From the NCBI GenBank assembly GCA_965211775.1, contig OZ242974.1:124001-188000 (forward strand): a stretch of DNA of 64,000 nt, written 5' to 3'. The notes under the pieces were generated by a model that saw only the letters and a program-made list of their open reading frames with translations, did no database searches and was not told where the DNA came from. Of this stretch, positions 8,948 to 16,515 are shown piece by piece. The position numbers and the translations under genes were made by a program. The DNA comes from Thiodiazotropha sp040506975 (GTDB taxonomy: Bacteria; Pseudomonadota; Gammaproteobacteria; Chromatiales; Chromatiaceae). The stretch's first letter is position 1; each line of letters begins with the position of its first letter.

Positions 8948-9976
8948 CCTGATTACCCCTAAACCTCAGCCATTCTCAAGAGGCGATATGGCATAGGTGG
9001 AGTGCGAAGAGCGGCAAAAAGCAATCGTTCAATCATGGCGGGTAAATCGAAACGGCGGTTAAACCGATATTCGAACTCAGCAAGATAACGCGACACATGT
9101 TTATCTCGAATCGCATGAAAAGTACCCAACAGACTGTTTTTGACATTACCCAACATCGTGTTTACCCATTTGAAGCACGAATACTGGACACTTTGGCGCC
9201 CACCACCCGTCACCATGGGGTTATGATGGCAATCAGCGGTTGTCTCGCCACTAAAGCACCAAAGCCCATCGGTAAAGACTTCGCTGCCAGGCATCAAGCA
9301 GGAGCGGGCGTAGCGGGCGATTTCACGTTTGCGGAAGCCCCTTACACGACGCAGTTGAATTTTCATGGGCCTGCCGTCCCGCGTCGTCTCAACAGCAGCT
9401 ACGAAAGGGATTTTGTTGCGCGACCCACGACCACGCTTACCGGCTTGCTCGCCTCCGAGATAAGCATCATCCAATTCGATGCGACCGGCCAGTTTTTTTC
9501 CACGCTCACGTTCCATCATCACCTGCATCAACTTATGCTTGAGTCGCCAGGCCGTATTGTAGTTCACCCCGATTTCGCGGGAAAGTTGCAGCGCCGAGAT
9601 ACTTTTCTTGCGTTGGGTCAACAGATAGATCGCAAGAAACCACGTTCTCAGCGGCAGCTTGGTGCCATGGAAGATGCTGCCGGCGGTCAGGGAAGTCTGA
9701 TGATGGCACTTGTGACATTGATATATCTGACGCTTTTTGAGTTCACAGCCTGTTGTGTTGCCGCACTCAGGGCAGACATAGCCCGTCGGCCAGCGCAAAT
9801 CATACAATGCCTGTCGACACTGATCCTCGGTCCCATATTGTTCCAGAAAATCGTGCAAACCAAGGCCTTTTTGAAATTGAATGGTATTTCTCGGCATGAT
9901 GAAATCCTCTTTTATTCAGTAGGTTCCATTATGCTTGCACCACAGGCTCAATAGCTGAGCCTCAGGGGTAATCAGG
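8948..9976 (-). mobile_element. IS1595-like element, copy 1 (on a deletion junction)
   Basis: 1029 bp. The ends are inverted repeats beginning CCTGATTACCCCT at both sides. The flanking bases do not match (AACTCGTA left, TATAGATA right), whereas copies 2 and 3 have perfect 8-bp duplications. Together with the broken genes on both sides this marks a deletion or rearrangement junction. Its right end reads CCTCAGGGGTAATCAGG while copies 2-4 read CCTCATGAGTAATCAGG, so it is a slightly different lineage. Confidence 0.93.
8959..9897 (-). CDS. IS1595 family (ISXO2-like) transposase
   Basis: A 312-residue DDE transposase filling the IS. The N-terminal zinc-ribbon has CPECGN and CHKCHHQTS; an HTH-like stretch (SALQLSREIGVNYNTAWR) follows; the catalytic core shows ELDDAYLGGE and EVFTDGLWCF, the two acidic residues of the family, then VNTMLGNVKNSLLGTFHAI. 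It differs from the other three copies by Glu instead of Val in the FSG(E/V)TTADC stretch. The frame is intact, so it could be active. Confidence 0.93.
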   Translation of the reverse strand: MPRNTIQFQKGLGLHDFLEQYGTEDQCRQALYDLRWPTGYVCPECGNTTGCELKKRQIYQCHKCHHQTSLTAGSIFHGTKLPLRTWFLAIYLLTQRKKSISALQLSREIGVNYNTAWRLKHKLMQVMMERERGKKLAGRIELDDAYLGGEQAGKRGRGSRNKIPFVAAVETTRDGRPMKIQLRRVRGFRKREIARYARSCLMPGSEVFTDGLWCFSGETTADCHHNPMVTGGGRQSVQYSCFKWVNTMLGNVKNSLLGTFHAIRDKHVSRYLAEFEYRFNRRFDLPAMIERLLFAALRTPPMPYRLLRMAEV

Positions 9977-9983
9977 TATAGAT

Positions 9984-12176
9984 ATGACAGAGCTGGAAAC
10001 TGTCAAAGCCGGGATCTTACAACCACTGCTGATAACCGGTACGCCGTTGTTTCTGATTATATTAATCACTTTCTATGTAATCGCTCGCCATAGAACACAG
10101 GCTGCTCGACAGCAGAATCGCATCACTGAGAGTGAATTGCGAAACCGGTCGCTATTGGAATCAGTTGCCGATGGCATCGTAATGCTGGATACAACCGGTC
10201 GGATTCTCGAAGCCAACCCCAGTGCCGAATCTATGTTCGGGCTAAGTTTGCACGAACTTCAGTCGTGCGCCATATCAGATCTTTTGACCTCTTCGCATGA
10301 TTCCATTCGACTCATATCCAGGTTGCAACAACTGATACAACCAACAGCATCAGAAGAGATCGCTCAAACTGACGAGTACACCGCCAAGCGCGCCCGTAAC
10401 CAGGAGTTTCCACTACAGATAACCTTATCCCGGTTTTCCATCGGCAATGAACTTCATTTCACCGCATCGCTTCGTGATTTGACAGAGCAACGCCTTGCCT
10501 ATCAGGAGATGATTTTAGCAAGCGAGGTTTTCAATACTGCGTCTGAAGGTATCCTCGTGACCGACAACAGAGTAATTATCCAACGCGTCAATCCTGCTTT
10601 TTCGCGCCTGACCGGTTATCAGCCGGACGAATTAATCGGGAAAAAACCGTCCATCTTACGCTCTTACCTGACCGATAATTCCTTCTACCGCATGATGTGG
10701 CAGTCCATAGACAATACCGGCAGATGGGAAGGGGAGATAAACAACAGAATAAAAAGCGGCGCAAACCGGATATTCAATCTCTCCATTTTCTCCATTCATG
10801 ACGACAAAGGGAATATCACCCATTACGCAAGCATCACACGCGACATCACTGAGGAGAAGGAAGCGGAGGAACAGATTCACAAGCATGCCTATTATGACGG
10901 ATTGACCGGCCTGCCTAATCGCACGCTTTTTCTCGAACGACTGCAGCAGGCGATCAATCGTGGCAGCCGGTACCATGAGCGTTTCGCACTTTTCTTTATC
11001 GACCTGGACCGCTTCAAATCGGTCAATGACAGTCTTGGGCACGATGCAGGGGATCTCTTATTACAGCTCGTTGCAGGTCGCATAAGCAGTCTCATTCGCG
11101 AAACCGATTCGCTGGCCCGTCACGCGGGAGATGAGTTCAGCCTGCTGCTGCACAACATCAAATGCAGTGATGACCTTGCCGTTTTGGCACAGAAGATCAT
11201 TAACTCGCTTGGAAAAGCGTTCATGATAATGGACCGAGAGGTGCACATAGGCGCCAGCATCGGCATCTGCGAATACCCGGATGACGGGCGCGAGGCCGAC
11301 ACCCTGCTGCGCAATGCCGATCTTGCCATGTACCAGGCGAAATACAGCGGCAAAGAAACCTATCGTTTTTTTAGCGAAGAATTGAATACTGCAATACAGC
11401 AACATGTCCGCTTGGAGGCCGATCTGCGCATAGCACTGAGCACAGAGCAGTTCGAACTCTACTATCAACCCCTGGTCGACTTTAAACGTTGCATGATTAT
11501 TGGCACGGAGGCATTGATTCGCTGGAATCACCCCGAACATGGGCGTATTTCACCTGATAAATTTATTCCTATCTGTGAGGAGACAGGCCTCATCCGTCCA
11601 TTGAGCGAATGGGTTATCCATCAAGCCGCCACGCAACTGGCTGAATGGAGCAAAACCGACCTTGCCCACATGACAATCTCCATCAACCTGTCCGCCTATC
11701 GCAATCGGCATGCCGTGGATAAAGGGTTTATCAAGAAAACGATTCTCGAGACAGGCGCGCCTCCCGCCGATATGATATTCGAAATCACCGAGAGCCTGAT
11801 GATGGAAAATACGGCAGAATCCTTGGAATGGCTCTCATTTGCCAAGGAGTTGGGAATCAGCGTGGCCGTTGACGACTTCGGCACCGGTTACTCCTCATTG
11901 AGTTATCTGAAGCGGTTTCCCGTGGATATAATCAAGATCGATCGCGCCTTCATTGCCGATATGAATGTTAACGATGAGGACGAGGCCCTGGTAATGGCCA
12001 TCATCGCAATGGCTAGGAGCCTTAACATGAAAGTTGTCGCCGAAGGAGTAGAGAACTACCAGCAACTGGACATGCTGAGAAACAAACAGGATCACTGCAG
12101 TATCATCCAGGGCTTCCTCTTCGCTCCACCCATGCCGGCCGATCAATTTCATTCATTCTCACTGCTGTCCCGCTAA
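9984..12176 (+). CDS. PAS-PAS-GGDEF-EAL c-di-GMP enzyme, both ends altered by IS
   Basis: A 730-residue protein with one membrane span (about residues 14-34), two PAS domains (about 50-170 and 175-300), a GGDEF domain with RHAGDEF (AGDEF, often still active) and an EAL domain with TEALIRW and DDFGTGYSSL. Both ends are abnormal. The text just before the span (IDMTELETVKAGILQP) resembles the end of a periplasmic Cache/CHASE domain, and the frame is cut by the IS1595 edge seven bases upstream. At the 3' end an IS4-like element supplies the last four residues and stop; the native gene ran on to TGA 13513. It probably remains an enzyme but has lost its sensor. Confidence 0.85.
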   Translation: MTELETVKAGILQPLLITGTPLFLIILITFYVIARHRTQAARQQNRITESELRNRSLLESVADGIVMLDTTGRILEANPSAESMFGLSLHELQSCAISDLLTSSHDSIRLISRLQQLIQPTASEEIAQTDEYTAKRARNQEFPLQITLSRFSIGNELHFTASLRDLTEQRLAYQEMILASEVFNTASEGILVTDNRVIIQRVNPAFSRLTGYQPDELIGKKPSILRSYLTDNSFYRMMWQSIDNTGRWEGEINNRIKSGANRIFNLSIFSIHDDKGNITHYASITRDITEEKEAEEQIHKHAYYDGLTGLPNRTLFLERLQQAINRGSRYHERFALFFIDLDRFKSVNDSLGHDAGDLLLQLVAGRISSLIRETDSLARHAGDEFSLLLHNIKCSDDLAVLAQKIINSLGKAFMIMDREVHIGASIGICEYPDDGREADTLLRNADLAMYQAKYSGKETYRFFSEELNTAIQQHVRLEADLRIALSTEQFELYYQPLVDFKRCMIIGTEALIRWNHPEHGRISPDKFIPICEETGLIRPLSEWVIHQAATQLAEWSKTDLAHMTISINLSAYRNRHAVDKGFIKKTILETGAPPADMIFEITESLMMENTAESLEWLSFAKELGISVAVDDFGTGYSSLSYLKRFPVDIIKIDRAFIADMNVNDEDEALVMAIIAMARSLNMKVVAEGVENYQQLDMLRNKQDHCSIIQGFLFAPPMPADQFHSFSLLSR

Positions 12177-13435
12177 CTTTCAAAGCAAAGCCATCTGATT
12201 ATTATCAGGTTGGCCCTCGCGGGGTGGGTCACCTCGCAGCAATGCCATCAGATCCCGTTTTTCAAACAAATTAAGCTGTAGTAATCGTAATATTTGTTGC
12301 ATGCTTTTTTGCAACTTCGACTGGAACTTGAGAAAGGCCAGTAGCAAATAGACACACAATGCAATCCAGATCTGTGTCATAAGCGCATTTTTGCTGGTAC
12401 CCACAAATGATTTGATTTTCAGGTTTTGTTTGATCCATTTGAAAAACAATTCAACCTGCCACCTTGCCCTGTATATATCGGCAATCGTTTTGGCAGCAAG
12501 CTCGAAATTGTTGGTGAGAAACACATAACGCCTTCCGGTCTCCGCATCCCGATAGCCGATACGACGTAATGGTACTGGGCACTTTTTGGCAGTCTGCGCA
12601 CCTGTAAACTCAATGGTTTGGTCGCTGGTCAATCCCTTACTTTTCAACACTGATCGACGGCTTACCGTACGGTACTTTGCATTGGTCTTCAGGCGAGTGA
12701 CAAAAAATATCCCTTTTGCTGTCAGTTGGTTATACCAAGCGTAGTCGTTGTAACCCTTATCAACCGCCACGATACTCCCCTTGGGGAATTTCAAGGCACG
12801 CCCGACAGTTACATCGTGTGCCTTACCCTCTGTCACCGTCACAAATTCCGGCAAATAGCCCGAGTGGTTCAACCCAACATGCAGTTTTATCGCTCCTTTC
12901 GTCGTGCGAAAATCAGCCCAGGGGAAAACAGACAGACATAAATCGATCGTCGAAGCATCCAGCGAATAAAGTGGGTTGCTGAAACGAAAATCATGACCAG
13001 GAACCACACCCTGACAGCGATGCAACAGCTTTCCAAACAAAGCTTCATACAGCCCGTATGGCTTACCATCATTGATACGGGATAAATTGGAACGTGACAG
13101 TTTTGCACTACCGAGGTGATAAAGACGATGGGCTTGCGCGGACATACTGTCAACGATGTCACGTAAGCTGTTTCGACCTGACAGTTGCGCCATTGCCAGG
13201 GTTACGAATTGCGACCAACGTGAGGCTGTTCGGAAAGAACGGCCTGTATGGTGCTGTTTTGCAAGGGTCTCGAATTCATGTCTCGGTATTAGTTTCAGAA
13301 GTTGTGAAAACACAGTATTATGGTGACTCAAGGCCTGATTTCCTTTTTGTTTTTCAGTGGTTTGTGGTGAACTCATTGTAACAAAACAAACTGGTCTTCA
13401 GGCCTTCTTATTCTCTCCTTAACGGGACAGCAGTG
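12160..13435 (-). mobile_element. IS4-like element, copy 1
   Basis: 1276 bp with terminal inverted repeats CACTGCTGTCCCG at each end and a 9-bp target duplication ATTCATTCT (12151-12159 and 13436-13444). It lies in the last codons of the GGDEF-EAL gene, transposase antisense to that gene. Removing it and one duplication restores an in-frame C-terminus. Confidence 0.93.
12180..13376 (-). CDS. IS4 family transposase (DUF4372 type)
   Basis: A 398-residue transposase. The N-terminus (FSQLLKLIPRHEFETLAKQH) is the DUF4372 type; the DDE core shows YSLDASTIDLCLSVFPWADF, IVAVDKGYNDY and the Y-R-E-K signature in YRARWQVELFFKWIKQ. The frame is complete from ATG 13376 to TGA 12180, so this copy may be active. 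The second copy, in the Rhs cassette, is clearly related but diverged. Confidence 0.93.
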   Translation of the reverse strand: MSSPQTTEKQKGNQALSHHNTVFSQLLKLIPRHEFETLAKQHHTGRSFRTASRWSQFVTLAMAQLSGRNSLRDIVDSMSAQAHRLYHLGSAKLSRSNLSRINDGKPYGLYEALFGKLLHRCQGVVPGHDFRFSNPLYSLDASTIDLCLSVFPWADFRTTKGAIKLHVGLNHSGYLPEFVTVTEGKAHDVTVGRALKFPKGSIVAVDKGYNDYAWYNQLTAKGIFFVTRLKTNAKYRTVSRRSVLKSKGLTSDQTIEFTGAQTAKKCPVPLRRIGYRDAETGRRYVFLTNNFELAAKTIADIYRARWQVELFFKWIKQNLKIKSFVGTSKNALMTQIWIALCVYLLLAFLKFQSKLQKSMQQILRLLQLNLFEKRDLMALLRGDPPREGQPDNNQMALL

Positions 13436-13515
13436 ATTCATTCTACAGGAATTTTGATTTCAACAGATACTGCAAGAAGCTTCCCAGCCGATACCGCAAG
13501 TATTCAGCGAGTTGA
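13436..13515 (+). pseudogene. severed C-terminal end of the GGDEF-EAL gene
   Basis: Counting the 9-bp duplication once, the EAL reading frame continues here for 23 residues after HSF, ending RYRKYSAS and TGA at 13513-13515. It is cut off by the IS4 copy. From 13516 to 13845 I see no gene, only AT-rich intergenic sequence before the convergent chemoreceptor gene. Confidence 0.8.
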
Positions 13516-13845
13516 TACAGACAAGCCGACACACCCCTTCCTAAAAGAAAACATGCACCTGTTAAACGCCCTGTTTAATATTGTGCAACAGTCCAGACCG
13601 GTATGCAGCTTCCGGTTCTAGCGGCAGTAATCCCCGATAGATTGAGGGTTTCCATCGATACAAGGTGTCGCGATTGCGAAGTTGAATCTATTCGACAGTT
13701 AATAACCCTCTAGCTCCTCACTTATAATATCTGGGACGGCATTGAATCAGACCCACCGAATTGATTGCATAGGAAGGTCTCATTTTTTATCGCACAATGA
13801 CCCCTCGACCTGGCTTATCATAGCCGGGCTATTCCGCATCGCTAT

Positions 13846-15417
13846 TCAGAATCGAAAACCGCGAACCACGGAGCGCATGTTCTCAGCCAGCCCGGCAAGA
13901 TCCTTGGAGAGTTCGGTCATGGCCTCCGCGCTGCGGGCATTGGTCTGTGCGGCATCTCCCACTGAGTGGATGTTACCGCTGATGTCCCGGGCCACGATGC
14001 TCTGTTGATTGGCGGCGGTGGCCACCATCTGGTTGAGGTCGCTGATTTCGGTAATCATCCCCGTGATCTCATTCAACACATCCACAACCTTGCTCGACTG
14101 CTCGATACCGACCCGCGCCTGGTTGCTGCCTTCATCCATCACCCGGCCCGCCTCATGGGCCCGCTTCTGCAGCTTTTCGATCATCTGATTGATCTCTTCC
14201 GTCGATCGCTGGGTACGGTCCGCCAGGGTTCTGACCTCATCCGCCACCACCGCAAAGCCCCGCCCATGCACGCCGGCCCTTGCCGCTTCGATGGCCGCGT
14301 TCAGCGCCAACAGATTGGTCTGCTCGGCTATCTCCCTGATGACGTCGAGTATCTTGCCGATCGCGTCACTCTCCGATTCCAGGGTTTTGATCGTCTCCGC
14401 CGCCGTCTCGACCTCGCCGGCCATGCTGTTGATCATATCCATCGCTTCCCCGACGACCGACCTGCCGGCGGTGGCCGCATCATTCGATTTTCTGGTGGTA
14501 TCCGCCGCGCTCTCTGCCGTTTTGGCCACCTCCACGATGGAATGGGACATCTCCTCCGAGGCGGTGGCCATCTGCTCGAGCGTGGAGCGCTGTCGGCAGA
14601 TCTCACTACCCACTTCAGCAACGGTCTCCGCCGATTTACAGGCATCCGACGCCAACTGTTTCGCGGTTTCATCCAGGCGCCCGAGCACGGTCCTCAAGCC
14701 CGCCTGCAACATCACTCCCGCCAACTCCACTGCGCCGACATCGCTCATATTGCCCGTATAGACATACTGCATGATCGGGTTGTTCACCAGTTGCCTGGCC
14801 CGCGCCGCCGATTGCCTCACTTCGCGGGTCGTCATCACGGCCACGCCGTAACTGATCGCTATGCCGGCCATCCAGCCCAACAACTGCGGCAACCATGGCC
14901 AGCCGCCCAATAATGAGAACAGCGCCATCGGCAGACTGAAGATCAACGCCAGCCAGAAAAACTGTCGCAGGGTGCTGCCGGCCCGAAAACGCAGCGCCAA
15001 GGGTATGCGGCCTTTGCGCAGGGACGCATAGAGCTTCTCCGCACGCGCCACCCGTTCTCGGCTGGGGGCGACACGCACCGACTGATAACCCACCTTGGCC
15101 TCTCCCTCATACACCGACGTCACATAGGCATCCACCCAGTAATAGCCGCCATCCTTGCTGCGGTTTTTCACTATCCCCATCCAGGACTCATCCCGCTTCA
15201 GCGTCTCCCACAGATCGGCGAAGGCTTCGGGCGGCATATCCGGGTGGCGAACGATATTGTGGTTGACGTTCAGCAGTTCATCCCGGGAGAATTGACTGAT
15301 GTCAACAAAAGCCTGATTGGCCTGAGTGATGATACCTTTAAGGTCGGTGGTCGATATGAGTTCAGCGTCCGATGCTACCGAGGATTCCCGATCCTTGATC
15401 GGTAGATTGATTTTCAT
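13846..15417 (-). CDS. Aer-like methyl-accepting chemotaxis protein with PAS domain
   Basis: A 523-residue chemoreceptor. An N-terminal PAS domain (about 20-125; TTDLKGIITQANQAFVDISQ, RSKDGGYYWVDAYVT) is followed by a hydrophobic anchor of two close spans (about 150-200) and a C-terminal signalling domain with the highly conserved hairpin tip EQTNLLALNAAIEAARAG. There is no periplasmic domain, as in Aer, so it likely senses an internal redox or energy signal and controls CheA. The PAS has no visible cofactor proof. It is convergent with the interrupted EAL gene and divergent from the next gene. Confidence 0.93.
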   Translation of the reverse strand: MKINLPIKDRESSVASDAELISTTDLKGIITQANQAFVDISQFSRDELLNVNHNIVRHPDMPPEAFADLWETLKRDESWMGIVKNRSKDGGYYWVDAYVTSVYEGEAKVGYQSVRVAPSRERVARAEKLYASLRKGRIPLALRFRAGSTLRQFFWLALIFSLPMALFSLLGGWPWLPQLLGWMAGIAISYGVAVMTTREVRQSAARARQLVNNPIMQYVYTGNMSDVGAVELAGVMLQAGLRTVLGRLDETAKQLASDACKSAETVAEVGSEICRQRSTLEQMATASEEMSHSIVEVAKTAESAADTTRKSNDAATAGRSVVGEAMDMINSMAGEVETAAETIKTLESESDAIGKILDVIREIAEQTNLLALNAAIEAARAGVHGRGFAVVADEVRTLADRTQRSTEEINQMIEKLQKRAHEAGRVMDEGSNQARVGIEQSSKVVDVLNEITGMITEISDLNQMVATAANQQSIVARDISGNIHSVGDAAQTNARSAEAMTELSKDLAGLAENMRSVVRGFRF

Positions 15418-15649
15418 CGCGGTAGGCGCCTTTTAAAGACAATTAAACTACGGCATATATCGGCAGCAAAGGCCTTAACTGAAGGACTTTCTGGCACACC
15501 GCGGGTAGATAGTCGCTTTTTCCCGATCCGTAACAATCGGGGCAGGCACCACTGATGCCGTTTTATTCGCATAGCGGTTAAAGGGTCGGTGCCTTCTGCC
15601 GCTATCTTTTGATTGAAAGGTTAAGAAATAAAGTTAAAGAACGACCTCC

Positions 15650-16513
15650 ATGCATGCACTGAGAATCGGATTACTCTTGCTGCTGCTTGCTGACTCATCG
15701 GCTGCCGAGCAGACGCTGCTGAGCATACACACGGTACAGCCCCCTGTTATCGACGGCGTGGCCGATGATCCCGTATGGTCTGAAACAACCCCCATCAAGA
15801 CCCGGGACGCGGTCGCCGGCATCGATATCGAGTTACACGCCTGCCACGATGCGGAAAACATCTATCTCCTGGCCGTTTTTCCAGATGCCACCGAAAACCG
15901 ACTGCATAAACCTCTACACTGGAACCCTCAGATGGAACTCTACGGTATGGGGCCGGAGCGAGAGGATACCATCGTTTTAAAATGGGCTATCTCACCCCGA
16001 AAGACCGATTTAAGTTTGAAAGCGGCATCGTCCTACAAGGCCGATATCTGGTACTGGAAATCGGTGCGGACCGACCCTGTCGGCTTTGCCGACGACAAAT
16101 TTCAGCTCTATTCAGAGAATAAAACCATAAAATCCCTACCGATAATCTCAAAAACCGGTTCGAGATTTTACCTGTTAAGGCGTGGAGACAGCGGCAAATC
16201 AGCCTATCGCAATAAAATACCCGTGGACTACATCGGGGACATCATCGACGCCTTTGAAATCAGCCAACCCGATGGGAGCCGGGCCGACATCCGCGCCAAA
16301 GGGCAATGGCAGGCAGGTGTCTGGCGGGTCGAATTCACTCGCAAACTGAATACCGGCAACGGCGACGATATCGCTTTCCGCCCCGGGGAGGACTACCGGT
16401 TCGGTGTCTCCCGCTACGAGATTGCCGGCCGCGCTCCCGATCCCTCGCTCGAGATACCGCTCTTCGGCAGCGGAGAGGTTGGGGAACCCCTTTTGCTACG
16501 GTTTGCCGACTGA
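15650..16513 (+). CDS. secreted ethylbenzene-dehydrogenase gamma-like protein
   Basis: A 287-residue protein with a signal peptide (LLLLLLADSSAAEQ) and an ethylbenzene dehydrogenase-related fold, recognised from VQPPVIDGVADDPVWSE near the start and the repeated blocks on hydration and beta strands (EDTIVLKWAISPRKTDL, ADIWYWKSVRTDPVGFADD). Relatives are periplasmic, often heme-b-binding domains of DMSO reductase-type enzymes or cytochromes. No catalytic partner is nearby; instead the stop codon is 2 bases before the hybrid kinase start, so it may be the periplasmic sensing partner of that kinase. Heme binding is inferred, not shown. Confidence 0.75.
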   Translation: MHALRIGLLLLLLADSSAAEQTLLSIHTVQPPVIDGVADDPVWSETTPIKTRDAVAGIDIELHACHDAENIYLLAVFPDATENRLHKPLHWNPQMELYGMGPEREDTIVLKWAISPRKTDLSLKAASSYKADIWYWKSVRTDPVGFADDKFQLYSENKTIKSLPIISKTGSRFYLLRRGDSGKSAYRNKIPVDYIGDIIDAFEISQPDGSRADIRAKGQWQAGVWRVEFTRKLNTGNGDDIAFRPGEDYRFGVSRYEIAGRAPDPSLEIPLFGSGEVGEPLLLRFAD

Positions 16514-16515
16514 AG

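Noticed and set aside
9097..9954. Long plus-strand frame of 285 residues antisense to the IS1595 transposase (also at 32162, 47015 and 59820)
   Set aside because: It is the shadow of a well-conserved transposase, present only because the copies are nearly identical; it has no recognisable domain or ribosome site.
13433..13621. 62-residue frame after IS4 copy 1
   Set aside because: It overlaps the severed end of the EAL gene in another frame and begins in the IS end; no support as a gene.
13966..14913. 315-residue frame antisense to the chemoreceptor
   Set aside because: Rich in His/Arg/Asp repeats expected from the complement of an Ala-rich coiled coil; shadow frame.
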